Assembly: GCF_012932675.1 (NCBI RefSeq)
Contig: NZ_JAAIIF010000008.1
Span: forward strand, 62,001 to 126,000
From: Bifidobacterium erythrocebi
GTDB lineage: Bacteria; Actinomycetota; Actinomycetes; Actinomycetales; Bifidobacteriaceae
DNA: 64,000 nucleotides
Direction of reading: 5' to 3'
A program made the position numbers and the translations under genes. Below are positions 1 through 10,200 of this stretch, piece after piece. The first letter of the stretch is position 1, and each line of letters begins with the position of its first letter. The notes beneath the pieces are model-generated. The model was not told the origin of the DNA and searched no databases. It saw nothing but the letters and a program-made list of their open reading frames with translations.

Positions 1-72
1 TCGCTGTTCGAGGAATGGTCCGACGAAACCGGCTCACGCACGCGCACACGGCGCGACGAACAGCGACAATGA
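1..72 (+). CDS. C-terminal end of an unidentified protein (partial)
   Basis: An open frame enters from the left edge and ends at a TGA at 70-72, giving 23 residues beginning SLFEEWSDETG and ending in an Arg-rich tail. The tail is too short to identify a family. It reads in the same direction as the CorA gene 150 bases downstream. It could also be a chance open frame, since only 23 codons are visible. Confidence 0.4.
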   Translation, partial: SLFEEWSDETGSRTRTRRDEQRQ

Positions 73-223
73 ACGGAGCATGGCGAGGAAGTGAACAACT
101 CCCAAGCCACCCCGCCCAAAGTCGTGCCCATAGGGCTAGACTTGGCTCGGTTCAATGAAAGACGACCGGCGTGGAAGGGAACCACGCGCGGCGCGGAGGA
201 TGCTGGAAGGCAGGTGAGAGACG

Positions 224-1174
224 ATGTTGAGGATGTTCAGCACCATTAACGGCCAAGTGGAGCGTTTACAGAAACCGGAAAGCGGCTCATGGCTATGCCT
301 GAGCGAACCCACGGACGCCGAACTCGCCTCCGTCGCCTCCGAAACCGGCATCGATCTGGCCGACCTGCGCGCCCCGCTGGATGACGAAGAACGCTCCCGC
401 GTGGACGTCGAAGACGACTACACGATGATCATCGTCGACATCCCCACCGTCGAGGAACGCGGCGGACGCGACTGGTACGAGACCATCCCGTTGTCGATCA
501 TCGTCACCGAAACGCTCATCGTCACCGTCTGCATGCAGGACACCCCGGTACTGCACCCCTTCATGGAAGGGACGATACGCGGGTTCAATACCTTCATGCG
601 CTCGCGCTTCATCCTGCAGATCCTGTACCGCAACGCCACCATGTACCTGCGGTATCTGCGCATCATCGACCGCGAAAGCGACAAGCTCGAACTCAAACTC
701 CGCCATTCGATGCACAACCGCGAGATCATGATGCTCATGGAGCTGAGCAAGACCTTGGTGTACTTCACCACATCGCTCAAATCGAACGAAATCGTGATGG
801 AGAAGCTCACCACCCTGCAGCGCATCAAGCAGTACCAGGACGACGAGGACCTGCTCGACGACGTGATCACGGAGAACAAGCAGGCAATCGAGATGGCCAA
901 CATCTACAGCGGCGTTCTTGCGAACATGACCGATGCCTTCGCGTCGATCGTGTCGAACAACATGAACAACGTGATGCGCATCTTCACCATCATCTCGATT
1001 ACGCTGTCCGTGCCGACGCTCATCTTCTCCATGTACGGCATGAACTTCCAGGAGGGGATGCTCGGCATGCCGTTCACCGACAAGCCATGGGGTTTCGCGC
1101 TGGTCGTCGTGCTGTCCGTCGTGCTATCCGCGCTGGTCACATGGTTCCTGACCCGTTCGCGTAATTTCAGATAG
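224..1174 (+). CDS. CorA-type divalent cation (Mg2+/Co2+) transporter
   Basis: A 316-residue protein with the CorA architecture: a long soluble, charged, largely helical N-terminal part followed by two transmembrane segments at about 250-272 and 285-308. The hallmark YGMN motif follows the first segment at about residue 270. CorA proteins form pentameric channels that move Mg2+ or related ions across the membrane. The length is normal for the family. ATG at 224 follows a purine-rich AGGTGAGAG; an ATG at 233 is the alternative. A -10-like TAGACT lies at 137-142. The gene is monocistronic or leads into the lipoprotein gene 28 bases downstream. Ion specificity cannot be told from the sequence. 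Confidence 0.9.
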   Translation: MLRMFSTINGQVERLQKPESGSWLCLSEPTDAELASVASETGIDLADLRAPLDDEERSRVDVEDDYTMIIVDIPTVEERGGRDWYETIPLSIIVTETLIVTVCMQDTPVLHPFMEGTIRGFNTFMRSRFILQILYRNATMYLRYLRIIDRESDKLELKLRHSMHNREIMMLMELSKTLVYFTTSLKSNEIVMEKLTTLQRIKQYQDDEDLLDDVITENKQAIEMANIYSGVLANMTDAFASIVSNNMNNVMRIFTIISITLSVPTLIFSMYGMNFQEGMLGMPFTDKPWGFALVVVLSVVLSALVTWFLTRSRNFR

Positions 1175-1202
1175 TCGGATAACCAGATAGGAACATGCCT
1201 TC

Positions 1203-2081
1203 GTGAAGATCATCGATGCAGTGAAGCGCCGCCAGGGCCGGGCGTTCGTCCGCCGGGCGGTCTCGGCCTGCACGGCCTTGGCCCTGGGGCTGCCATGCAT
1301 GGCCGCCTGTGGTGCCGGGCAGGCGGATTCCTCGGTCATTCAGCCGAACGGGCCGATGCTCACCATCGGTGTGGCTTCCGACGAGAAGGGCCTGGGATTC
1401 TGGCACGAGGGGTCCTATGAGGGGCTTGAGGTGAACGTCGCCCGATATGTGGCGGGCAAGCTCGGGTATGCGAGCAAGCAGATCGTGTTCCGGCAGGTCT
1501 CGTCGGCGAACCGCTTGCAGCGTCTTGCCGACGGCGAGGTGGATATGGTCGTGGCCGGCGTTCCCATGCCCGAAGATGCGGCGTATTCGGCGGGCAAGCC
1601 GATCGTCGCATCGGATGATTCCGCGCAGTTCGCGGGCCCGTACCTGACGACCGCGCAGAGCGTGCTGGTGCGTGGCCGGGACGCCGCGGCAGCGACGGAT
1701 ACCGCGGCCTTGCAAGGCTGGAACGTGTGCGCGGTGACCGGCAGCAACGCAGGCGAACATCTGTTAGCCAAACAGCCGAAGGCGCATATCGAGCGCCGTG
1801 GCTCCTACTCGCAGTGCGTCACCGATCTGATGACCGGCACGGTCAGGGCCGTGGCTGGCGATGCCGCGATCCTCGCCGGCCTGGCACGTGCGCAGGCCCG
1901 CGATGTGGCGGTGCCGGCCGATGGCGTCGCATACGGAACCGTACGCTACGGCATAGCGGTGCCGAAGGCGTCGAAGACGCTGGCCAGAAACGTGGCGGAC
2001 GCCCTGTCGGATATGAGGTCGGACGGGACGTGGAAGACATACGTGGCGCGATTGGGCGCCGAAACCGGCTGGAAGGAGTGA
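1203..2081 (+). CDS. Family 3 extracellular solute-binding lipoprotein (polar amino acid type)
   Basis: A 292-residue protein with a basic N-terminus, a hydrophobic segment and a lipobox MAAC with the lipidated cysteine at residue 36. It is therefore predicted to be anchored outside the membrane. The mature part resembles the glutamate/polar amino acid ABC receptors: LTIGVASDEKGLGF at the start, then EGLEVNVARYVAGKLGY. The start is a GTG. No permease or ATPase gene lies beside it, so either it uses a transporter encoded elsewhere or its role has diverged. It ends 3 bases before trmI, which suggests co-transcription. The ligand cannot be assigned from sequence alone. Confidence 0.8.
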   Translation: MKIIDAVKRRQGRAFVRRAVSACTALALGLPCMAACGAGQADSSVIQPNGPMLTIGVASDEKGLGFWHEGSYEGLEVNVARYVAGKLGYASKQIVFRQVSSANRLQRLADGEVDMVVAGVPMPEDAAYSAGKPIVASDDSAQFAGPYLTTAQSVLVRGRDAAAATDTAALQGWNVCAVTGSNAGEHLLAKQPKAHIERRGSYSQCVTDLMTGTVRAVAGDAAILAGLARAQARDVAVPADGVAYGTVRYGIAVPKASKTLARNVADALSDMRSDGTWKTYVARLGAETGWKE

Positions 2082-2084
2082 AGG

Positions 2085-3119
2085 ATGAGACGAGGGGCTT
2101 TGCAGGCGGGGGAGAAGGTGCAGTTCTCCGACCGCAAAGGCAAGAAGATCACCGAGCAGCTGACGCCCGGCGGCGTCACCCAGACCGAGCATGGTCTGAT
2201 CCTGCATGACGATGTGATCGGCCGTACCGAAGGCGTGGTCGTCACCACGGTCACCGCCAAGCGCGAACAGACCGATGCGGCGAAGCCATGGAAGGCCGCC
2301 CGTGCCATCGGAGGTTGGCAGTATGCGGTCATGCGTCCGAGGCTGGCCGACTACGTGCTGTCCATGCCGCGCGGCGCGCAGATCATGTATCCGAAGGACA
2401 TCGCGCAGGTCATCCAGCTCGGTGACATCCGCAAGGGCCACCGCGTGCTGGAATCGGGTGCCGGGTCCGGCGCGATGAGCGTGAACCTGCTGGATGCCGT
2501 CGGCGAAGACGGTTCCCTGACCACCATCGAGCTGCGCGCCGACTTCGCGCGCGTGGCCGAGGCGAACGCCACGCTCTACTACGGGCGGCGACCCCAATGG
2601 TGGGATCTCAAGGTGGGCGACTTCGACACCGTGGCGGCCGGTCTGGAGGAGCATTCGTACGACCGCATCATGCTGGACATGCTCGACCCGTGGAATCGAC
2701 TGGAACAGGCCTATCGCGTCATTGCCCCCGGCGGCGTGCTCGTATGCTACGTCACCACCACCACGCAGATGAGCAGGCTTGCCGAGGCGCTGCGCGATTC
2801 CGGCGTGTGGACCGAACCCGACATCCAGGAGACGCTGGAACGCAGCTGGAAGGCGCAGGGGCTGGCCGTCCGTCCGGACCATCAGATGATCGGCCACACC
2901 GGTTTCCTGATCGTCTCGCGCGCCATGGCCGAAGGATTCCAGGCGCTCAAGAAGAGGGACCGCGCCACCAAGGACACGGTCACCGATATCGACGACCTGA
3001 CCCCCGAGGAGCGCGAGGCGCAGCTGGAGGATCTGCAGCTGCGCGACATCTCCGACCGCAAGCTGCGCAAGGTGCTGCGCGACCTTGACCGCCAGTTGGG
3101 CGAGATCGACGGCGAATAG
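2085..3119 (+). CDS. trmI: tRNA (adenine-58-N1)-methyltransferase TrmI
   Basis: A 344-residue S-adenosylmethionine-dependent enzyme that methylates A58 in the T-loop of tRNA. The N-terminal region carries the small beta domain typical of TrmI. The SAM-binding Rossmann motif VLESGAGSGAMS is at about residues 121-132, preceded by MYPKDIAQVI and followed by ELRADFA. The actinobacterial enzyme is a soluble homotetramer. The last 50 residues are highly charged and low in complexity, beyond the core fold. ATG at 2085 lies 3 bases after the upstream stop and is served by the GGAAGGAG inside that gene's end. Confidence 0.92.
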   Translation: MRRGALQAGEKVQFSDRKGKKITEQLTPGGVTQTEHGLILHDDVIGRTEGVVVTTVTAKREQTDAAKPWKAARAIGGWQYAVMRPRLADYVLSMPRGAQIMYPKDIAQVIQLGDIRKGHRVLESGAGSGAMSVNLLDAVGEDGSLTTIELRADFARVAEANATLYYGRRPQWWDLKVGDFDTVAAGLEEHSYDRIMLDMLDPWNRLEQAYRVIAPGGVLVCYVTTTTQMSRLAEALRDSGVWTEPDIQETLERSWKAQGLAVRPDHQMIGHTGFLIVSRAMAEGFQALKKRDRATKDTVTDIDDLTPEEREAQLEDLQLRDISDRKLRKVLRDLDRQLGEIDGE

Positions 3120-3138
3120 CCGATAAGATGATGGTGAT

Positions 3139-3163
3139 GGCCGGGCGTTGAACGTGCCCGGCC
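3139..3163. terminator. Hairpin after trmI
   Basis: Perfect 8-bp stem GGCCGGGC/GCCCGGCC with a 9-base loop between trmI and the phosphatase gene. There is no T-run, so it may be a weak terminator or a processing site. Confidence 0.45.
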
Positions 3164-3193
3164 CGCAACAATGACGTTCGATAGAGGTGCACG

Positions 3194-3751
3194 ATGTCCA
3201 GCCGAATGAGCAAGACCGCGAAGAAGGCCAAGCAGTACGACCATGTTCTGATCCTGATGCGCCACGCCAAGGCCGAGGCCATGGGCGAGCACGGCGATTA
3301 CGATCGTCCGCTGGCGCCGAAGGGACTGAAGCAGGCCAAGAAGGTCGCCAAAGGGCTGCGCGACATGAAGCTTGTGCCCGAGACCATCGGCTGCTCGACG
3401 GCGTTGCGTGCGCAGCAGACCTGTGGCAGGCTGCTCAAGGTGTTCGGCGACAAGACGCAGGTCGACTACCACCAGAGCCTGTATGACGGCGGCATGCAGG
3501 CCATATTCGACGAGCTGGCCCATGCCAAGGGCAAGACCCATGTGATGATGGTGCTCGGGCACGAGCCGACGATATCGATCTGCGGGCGGTGGCTTGCCTC
3601 GGAGGATTCCAAGGCGGATCGGGTCGATCTGCTCAATCTCGGCGTACAGACCGCCGGTTTGGTGATACTGGGTTCCGACAAGCCGTTCGCCCAGTGGCAG
3701 CTGCATGACGGCGACCTGCTGGCGGTCATGTCGCCTGTTGATTTCGAATGA
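3194..3751 (+). CDS. SixA-like histidine phosphatase family protein
   Basis: A 185-residue protein of the histidine phosphatase (phosphoglycerate-mutase-like) clan. The catalytic motif LMRHAKAEA has Arg23 and the phospho-accepting His24. The second conserved histidine lies in VLGHEPTI near residue 120. The pattern RHAKA...DRPLAPKGLKQAKKVA is typical of the SixA branch, whose E. coli member removes phosphate from histidine phosphotransfer domains; the substrate here is unknown. ATG at 3194 is preceded by AGAGGTG. Near-repeats of TGATTTC overlap its stop codon. Confidence 0.85.
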   Translation: MSSRMSKTAKKAKQYDHVLILMRHAKAEAMGEHGDYDRPLAPKGLKQAKKVAKGLRDMKLVPETIGCSTALRAQQTCGRLLKVFGDKTQVDYHQSLYDGGMQAIFDELAHAKGKTHVMMVLGHEPTISICGRWLASEDSKADRVDLLNLGVQTAGLVILGSDKPFAQWQLHDGDLLAVMSPVDFE

Positions 3752-3771
3752 TTTCATGTGATTTCGCATGT
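3739..3771. repeat. Three tandem near-repeats of ATTTCrnATG
   Basis: The stretch GATTTCGAATG, GATTTCATGTG, GATTTCGCATG occurs in tandem at the end of the phosphatase gene and just after it. It lies about 150 bases before metE. The 10-11 bp period is about one helical turn. Confidence 0.6.
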
Positions 3772-3797
3772 TTTTTGAATAGACGAATGCGTGCGGA

Positions 3798-3917
3798 TTG
3801 CCTATATAAGCATGGCCTATAACGACACCCTAGCGGTCTTGATACCCTTGTTTCGAGCCATTGCTGATAGGGTGGACGGGTTCAATGACGTATCCGAAAT
3901 AGGCATTTGGAGGATTC
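3798..3917 (+). promoter_or_regulatory. metE leader with repeated GCCTATA and a hairpin
   Basis: GCCTATA occurs twice in direct orientation (3800-3806 and 3815-3821), and its reverse AATAGGC occurs just before the start codon. A TATATAAG string at 3803 could be a -10 element. CACCCTA at about 3826 can pair with TAGGGTG at about 3869 to form a long-loop hairpin. The strong ribosome site GGAGGA precedes ATG 3918. No known riboswitch class was recognised, so any regulatory role is inferred. Confidence 0.35.
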
Positions 3918-6224
3918 ATGTCCGCACTCACATCCGTGTCCGGGTTCCCGCGCATCGGTCAGAACCGAGAACTCAAGAAGATCATCGAGGCATATTGGAA
4001 GGGCAATGCGACTCTGGATGAGGTGCGTGCCACTGCCAAGGAACTCCGCGCCAAGCACTGGAATCTCCAGAAGGAAGCCGGCATCGACCTGATTCCGAGC
4101 AACGACTTCAGCTATTACGATCAGATGCTCGACACCGCGATCCTGCTGAACGTGATCCCGCAGCGCTACCAGCGTCTCGCCTTCGACAACCCCGAGGAGA
4201 CCCTGTTCGCGATGGGCCGCGGCTACCAGGGCGACAAGGGCGACGTGACCGCCCTGCCGATGAAGAAGTGGTTCACCACCAACTACCACTACCTGGTTCC
4301 CGAAATCGACGAGGCCACCGAGATCAAGCTGGGCAGCACCAAGCCGTTCGACGAGTTCAACGAGGCCAAGGAGCTGGGCATCCTCACCAAGCCGGTGCTC
4401 ATCGGCCCGTACACCTTCCTCAAGCTCGCCCGCAACCCGCAGGCCGAAGAGCTCGAATACGACCAGGGCCTGATCGATGCCGTCGCCGCAGTGTATGCCG
4501 AGGTCGTCACCAGGTTCGCGCAGCTGGGCGCCGAGTGGATCCAGATCGACGAGCCGTATCTGGTGCTCGACAAGGAGGAAGGCGACCTCTCCCTGTTCAA
4601 GTCCCTGTACTCCAAGATCCTGCCCGCCCGTAAGGGTGCCGTCAAGGTGCTGCTCAACACGTACTTCGGCCATATCGCAGACGCCTACGAGACCGTCAAC
4701 CTGCTCGGCTTCGACGGCATCGGCCTCGACCTCAACGAGGGCCGCGAGGAGAACCTTGCCGCCGTCAAGCAGTACGGCGTCGCCGAGAACACCACCATCT
4801 TCGCCGGCGTGATCAACGGCCGCAACATCTGGCGCAACAACTACGCCGTGAGCCTCGGCCTGGTCGACGCGCTCAAGCAGGTCACCAGGAACGTCGCCGT
4901 CTCCACCGCCAGCTCCCTGCTGCACGTGCCGTTCAGCACCGAGGGCGAGACCGGCCTTGCCGACGACGTGCGCAAGCACTTCGCCTTCGCCGTCGAAAAG
5001 CTCGGCGAACTGCACGAGGTCGCGGTTCTGGCCGATGCCGATGAGGATGCCAAGAAGGAATCCGCCGAGCTCAAGGCCAATCAGGCGCTGTTCGACGGCA
5101 CCCGCGTCGCTCCCGATCCGGCCGTGGCCGCCCGCCTTGCCGCGCTGACCCCCGACGACTTCGTCCGCCAGCCGGCCCGTGCCGAGCGTCAGAAGGAGCA
5201 GCGTGAGGCCCTTGGCCTGCCGCTGTTGCCGACCACCACCATCGGTTCCTTCCCCCAGACCAGGGAGATCCGTGCCGAGCGCGCCAAGCTGCGCAAGGGC
5301 GAGATCAGCAAGGCTGAATACGACGAGTTCATGAAGGCCCAGATCGACGCCTGCATCAAGCATCAGGAGGAAATCGGCCTCGACGTGCTCGTGCACGGCG
5401 AATTCGAGCGCAACGACATGGTCGAGTATTTCGGCCAGAACCTCAACGGCTTCCTGTTCACCAAGAACGCCTGGGTGCAGTCCTACGGCACCCGCTGCGT
5501 GAAGCCTCCGATCGTGTGGGGCGACGTGTCCCGCGCCAACCCGATCACCGTGGAGTGGAGCGCCTACGCGCAGTCCCGCACCGACCATGTGATGAAGGGC
5601 ATGCTCACCGGCCCGGTGACCATCCTCAACTGGTCCTGGCCGCGTGAGGACATCACCCACGAGCAGCAGACCCAGCAGCTCGCCCTCGCCATCCGCGACG
5701 AAGTGCTCGATCTGGAGAAGGCCGGCATCAAGGTCATCCAGATCGACGAGGCCGCACTGCGCGAGAAGCTGCCGCTGAGGAAGACCGATTGGCACAAGAA
5801 GTACCTCGACTGGGCCATCCCGGCCTTCCGCCTGGTGCATTCCGCGGTCAAGCCGACCACGCAGATCCACACCCACATGTGCTACTCGGAGTTCAACGAC
5901 ATCATCAAGGACATCGACGCGATGGATGCCGACGTGATCTCCTTCGAAGCCTCCCGTGGCGATTTGGTGGTGCTCGACGCCATCCACGACGCCAACTTCG
6001 AGACCGAGGCGGGCCCGGGCGTCTACGACATCCATTCCCCGCGCATCCCCTCCGAGCAGGAGATTGAGGACCGCATCTACGAGATCCTGAAGAAGATGGA
6101 CGTGGAGAAGGTCTGGATCAACCCGGATTGCGGTCTGAAGACCCGTGGCAACGCGGAGACCTGGCCGAGCCTGGAGCATCTGGTGGCAGCGGCCAAGGCC
6201 GTGCGCGCCAAGCTCGCCAAGTAA
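3918..6224 (+). CDS. metE: Cobalamin-independent methionine synthase MetE
   Basis: A 768-residue enzyme that transfers the methyl group of 5-methyltetrahydropteroyl-triglutamate to homocysteine to make methionine, without vitamin B12. Both barrels are present: an N-terminal folate-binding half ([16 protein letters not shown] at the start) and a catalytic C-terminal half. The zinc ligands can be placed at His653 and Cys655 (THMCYSEF), Glu677 and Cys738 (NPDCGL). The length is that of the family. It is followed by metF, which supplies its methyl donor. A second, shorter MetE-like gene is encoded at 24851-25972. Confidence 0.97.
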   Translation: MSALTSVSGFPRIGQNRELKKIIEAYWKGNATLDEVRATAKELRAKHWNLQKEAGIDLIPSNDFSYYDQMLDTAILLNVIPQRYQRLAFDNPEETLFAMGRGYQGDKGDVTALPMKKWFTTNYHYLVPEIDEATEIKLGSTKPFDEFNEAKELGILTKPVLIGPYTFLKLARNPQAEELEYDQGLIDAVAAVYAEVVTRFAQLGAEWIQIDEPYLVLDKEEGDLSLFKSLYSKILPARKGAVKVLLNTYFGHIADAYETVNLLGFDGIGLDLNEGREENLAAVKQYGVAENTTIFAGVINGRNIWRNNYAVSLGLVDALKQVTRNVAVSTASSLLHVPFSTEGETGLADDVRKHFAFAVEKLGELHEVAVLADADEDAKKESAELKANQALFDGTRVAPDPAVAARLAALTPDDFVRQPARAERQKEQREALGLPLLPTTTIGSFPQTREIRAERAKLRKGEISKAEYDEFMKAQIDACIKHQEEIGLDVLVHGEFERNDMVEYFGQNLNGFLFTKNAWVQSYGTRCVKPPIVWGDVSRANPITVEWSAYAQSRTDHVMKGMLTGPVTILNWSWPREDITHEQQTQQLALAIRDEVLDLEKAGIKVIQIDEAALREKLPLRKTDWHKKYLDWAIPAFRLVHSAVKPTTQIHTHMCYSEFNDIIKDIDAMDADVISFEASRGDLVVLDAIHDANFETEAGPGVYDIHSPRIPSEQEIEDRIYEILKKMDVEKVWINPDCGLKTRGNAETWPSLEHLVAAAKAVRAKLAK

Positions 6225-6245
6225 GGCGAAGAAACACATCACAGG

Positions 6246-6357
6246 CAGGGCCGTTCCCGTTCGTTCCTTCGATGGGAATGGCCCTGTTCGCATATCGTTC
6301 GACTTCGCGCCAAGGCTGGCGCGAATCATCGCGCAGCGCAGTCGGCTGCGCTCGATG
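6246..6357. repeat. Three consecutive hairpins between metE and metF
   Basis: Three inverted repeats follow each other in 112 bases. The first pairs CAGGGCCGTTCCCGTTCG (6246-6263) with 6270-6286, including G-U pairs. The second is TTCGCGCC/GGCGCGAA (6304-6325). The third is GCGCAGC/GCTGCGC within outer arms CATCG/CGATG (6327-6357). No T-run follows any of them. They may act as an attenuator, an mRNA-stability element or a partial terminator between metE and metF. Confidence 0.7.
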
Positions 6358-6378
6358 AGGTGAAGAGGAGAATCACGA

Positions 6379-7224
6379 ATGACCACACCGCTGTTTTCGC
6401 TGGAAGTGTTCCCGCCGCGCAGGAACGCTCCCGTCGGCACCATCTACGACACCCTTGACGGTTTGCAGGGGCTTGATCCGGCCTTCATCTCCGTCACCTA
6501 CGGTACCGGCAAGTCCAAGGACCGCACCGCCACGGCGCGCATCGCGAACACGATTCGCGGCGAGTACGGCATTCCCGCCGTGGCCCATCTGACCGCCCAG
6601 TACCTGGACAAGGAAGCCGCCGACGAGGCGCTCGACATGTTCGAGGCCGCCAAGGTGGAGGGCGTGCTCGCGTTGCGCGGCGACAGCGTGGAAGGCGAGA
6701 CCCCGGCCGGCGTGTTCGAATACGCCAGCGACCTGGTCTCCTATATCCGCGAGCACAGGCCCCAACTCAAGGTGTACGGTGCCTGCTACCCGGAAAAGCA
6801 CCCGCAGGCCAGGACGCTCGATGAGGACATCGACAACCTCAAGCGCAAGGTCGACGCCGGCGTCACGCATCTGATCTCCCAGCTGTTCTACAGCAACGAC
6901 GACTTCTACCGCTTCCTGGACAAGGCCCGTGCGGCCGGCATCGACGTGCCCATCGAAGCCGGCATCATGCCCGTCACCAACGCCAAGTCGGTGCGCCGCA
7001 TGAGCACCACCTGCGAGGCGCGTGTGCCGGAGCCGGTGGAGACGATGCTCGAGCGCTGGGGCGACGATTCCGCGACGCTGCGCGAGGCCGGCATCGCATA
7101 CGCGTCGCAGCAGGTGGCCGATCTGGTCGCGCACGGCGTGGACGGCGTGCATCTGTACACGATGAACCATCCGGCCGTCACCCGTCGTATCTGGAACAAC
7201 GTCTCCGCACTGTTCCGGAACTGA
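6379..7224 (+). CDS. metF: 5,10-methylenetetrahydrofolate reductase MetF
   Basis: A 281-residue flavoprotein of the TIM-barrel MTHFR family. It reduces 5,10-methylene-THF to 5-methyl-THF, the methyl donor used by MetE immediately upstream. The N-terminal strand reads SLEVFPPR, the family signature. The stretch VEGVLALRGDS is the conserved segment that contacts FAD, and the C-terminus ends in HLYTMNHP. A GAGGAG ribosome site lies upstream of ATG 6379. The gene lies 154 bases after metE, across three hairpins. Confidence 0.95.
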   Translation: MTTPLFSLEVFPPRRNAPVGTIYDTLDGLQGLDPAFISVTYGTGKSKDRTATARIANTIRGEYGIPAVAHLTAQYLDKEAADEALDMFEAAKVEGVLALRGDSVEGETPAGVFEYASDLVSYIREHRPQLKVYGACYPEKHPQARTLDEDIDNLKRKVDAGVTHLISQLFYSNDDFYRFLDKARAAGIDVPIEAGIMPVTNAKSVRRMSTTCEARVPEPVETMLERWGDDSATLREAGIAYASQQVADLVAHGVDGVHLYTMNHPAVTRRIWNNVSALFRN

Positions 7225-7230
7225 GCCGTT

Positions 7231-7265
7231 GCGGGGCGGCCGCTTTCGGCAGGTGACCGCCCCGC
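7231..7265 (+). terminator. Hairpin after metF
   Basis: Stem GCGGGGCGG/CCGCCCCGC (9 bp) with a 17-base loop directly after the metF stop. It has no T-run but is a stable GC-rich stem. Confidence 0.55.
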
Positions 7266-7293
7266 GGTTAGCCGTGCGGAGTAGATTGGTGGC

Positions 7294-10200
7294 ATGACTG
7301 TGAATGAGCGTTTCCAACCTTCCTCCATGGATCTGATTCGCGCAGGGCTGCAGGATCTTGAAGCGGCCCGGCGGCTGCTCGGCCAGCTCGGTGCCAACGG
7401 CATATCCGAAGAGCATCTGAAAACGGTGCTCGCCTCGCTGTCGAATGCCTGCGACCCGGATACCGCGCTCACCAATCTCGTCACCATCGTCAACGCCACG
7501 ATCAGCCGCGGCGAACCGCTCGACGGCATCATGCCGGATCAGCAGGCCTTCGAACGCATGATCACCGTGCTCGGTGTCTCCGACGCCATGGGCAAGCTCA
7601 TGCGGTTCCACCCCGACCTCGTGCAGGCCGCGTCATCCGACGTCGACAACACCTATCTGTACAACCACGCGCAACGACGCGCATCCATGCTCCGCGCCAT
7701 CGGCGCAGATCCCGACGAGATGGACGCCCCGGAGTCGTCCATGGAGCTTGCGGACGCCGCCACGGCGCTGCGTGTGACCTACTACCGCCAACTCGCGGCG
7801 ATTATGGCCCAGGACGCCACCGCGCCCGACCCGTGCATCGCCCAGCCCACCATCAGCCGTGAACTGTCCGATCTTGCGGATGCCGCCCTTGAGGGGGCGC
7901 TGGCCATCGCCCGCCACGAGGTCGAGGGCAGCGAGCATGTGAGATTCGTCGTCATCGGCATGGGCAAGCTCGGCGCGCAGGAACTGAACTATGTGTCCGA
8001 CGTCGATCTGATCTATGCCGTGGAACCGGCGGACGATGCCGTCGGCAGCCAGGAGCTGTTCCGCATCGGCACCAAAATGGGCACCACGATGCAGCGCGTA
8101 TGCCAGTCGGTGATCATGGGGGTGGCGGTACCGGCCCTATGGCAGATCGACGGTGGACTGCGCCCGGAAGGCAAGGACGGCCCGCTGGTGCGTACCATCG
8201 AATCGCATAAGGGTTACTACGAGCAGTGGGCGGAAAGCTGGGAATTCCAGGCCCTGCTCAAGGCGCGTCCGGTGGCCGGCGACCGCGCACTCGGCCAGGC
8301 CTACATGGACATGACGCGCCCGTTCGTCTGGTCGGCGTCCAGGCGCGACAACTTCGTCTACGACTGCCAGCAGATGCGCAAGCGCGTGGAGAACCTGATC
8401 GCGCCGCCGCTCAAGGACAGGGAGATCAAGCTCGGCAGGGGAGGCCTGCGCGATGTGGAGTTCACCGTGCAGATGCTGCAGCTGGTGCATGGCAGATCAG
8501 ACGAGAGCCTGCGCACCCGCTCCACGCTCGAATCGCTGCGCCGGCTGTCCGACGGCGGCTATGTGTCCCGCAAGCAGGCGGCGCGTCTTGCCGCTGACTA
8601 CCGTTTCGAACGCGTGCTCGAACATCGCCAGCAGATGTGGGCGTTGAAGCGTACGCATCTGTTCCCCGATATGGGCGCGGCCAATATCGGCGGTCTGGAG
8701 CGCAAGCGCGACATCGACGTGGACGAGCTGAGCCGCAATCAGGAACTGCGCCGCGTGGCACGTGCGTTCCACCTGCACCCCGAGGAGCTTGTGGAACGCT
8801 ATGACGAGACCCGCCGCGAGGTGCGCCACCTGCATCTCGACATCTACTACCGTCCGATGCTGCCGATCAGCGCCCAGCTCGACGAGGATCAGGTGCAGCT
8901 GAGCGACCAGGCCGCGGAGGAACGCTTCTCGTCCATCGGCTTCGGCGACCCGCAATCCGCCATGCGCCATGTGGCCGCACTCACGTCCGGCATCAGCCGC
9001 GCGGCGAAGATCAACCGCATCATCCTTCCTGCCGTGCTCGAATGGCTCGGCGAGGGGCAGAACCCGGATATGGGTCTGCTGAACTGGCGCAAGCTTGAAG
9101 AGCATTTCGGCTCGGACAGCGACTACCTGGGCTTTCTGCGCGACTCCTCGTCCGCCGCCCAGCGGCTGTGCCACGTACTGTCCAATTCGCGTTTCCTCGG
9201 CGACGCGCTGAACAAATCGGTCGAATCCGTCACCTGGATGGGCGAGGACGACGAATTGACGTGCCGCAGCCGCGCCAGCCTCGACGTGCAATGCCATTCC
9301 TCGCTGGAACGCAATGCATGGGACATCAACGATTTCGCCACGTCCATGAGGGCCATGCGCAGACACGAGATCGAACGCATCGGCTTGGGCTGGATGAGCG
9401 GCGTGATTGCCGACGACGTGAGCCTGCGCGGCATGACCGACGTGTACGACGCGATCATCGACGCGGCCCTTCGCTGGTCGGTCCGCCATGTGATGAGCGA
9501 CAAGGGCGTCGACGAGCAGCCGGCCGTGATCAGCGTGATCGGCATGGGCCGGTATGGCGGCGGCGAGGTGAACTTCAGTTCGGACGCCGACGTGATCATC
9601 ATCTACCGTCCCGCGGATGGCGTTGCCGATGAGGACGCCTTCGATTTCGCCCGCAAGGTGCAGGAGAACATGCGTGCAATCCTGCAGGGGCCTACCACCA
9701 TCGAGCCGAAGATCGAGCTGGATATGGACCTGCGGCCGGAAGGCAAGAACGGTCCGCTGGTCCGCTCGTACGCCTCCTGCGAGGAGTACTATCGCTCCTG
9801 GGCCAGCACATGGGAGCATCAGGCGCTGCTTCGCGCCCGGTACGCCGCCGGCGACGAGCAGCTGGCCAAGGACTTCCTGCATAACATCGCCGATCCGCTG
9901 AGATACCCGCAGTCCGATCTGACCGAGACGCAGCTGGGGGAGATCCGCAAGCTCAAGGCGCGTATGGAGGCCGAGCGTCTGCCGCGAGGCGTGCGCCGGG
10001 ATCGCCATCTGAAACTCGGCAAGGGCGGCTTGTCCGACATCGAATGGACCGTGCAGCTCATGCAATTGCGGCATGCCGCAGGACATGAGGGTCTGCGCGT
10101 GAACTCCACGCTGCCGGCGTTGGGCGAACTCGAACGGCTCAAGCTCATCGATGCTGCCGACGCGGCGGTGCTGCGCAAGGCATGGTGCATGTGTACGGCG

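Noticed and set aside
3752..3917. SAM, B12 or T-box riboswitch before metE
   Set aside because: The leader is short and does not show the conserved cores of these classes. Only repeats and one long-loop hairpin are visible.
3882..6443. Very long open frame on the minus strand opposite metE
   Set aside because: Antisense frames stay open in GC-rich genes because the third codon position is almost always G or C. The translation is full of low-complexity Leu/Val/Gly/Asp runs, while the plus strand is a perfect MetE.
8497..10086. Long minus-strand frame opposite glnE
   Set aside because: It is a shadow of the strongly conserved glnE frame and has no ribosome site or family resemblance.
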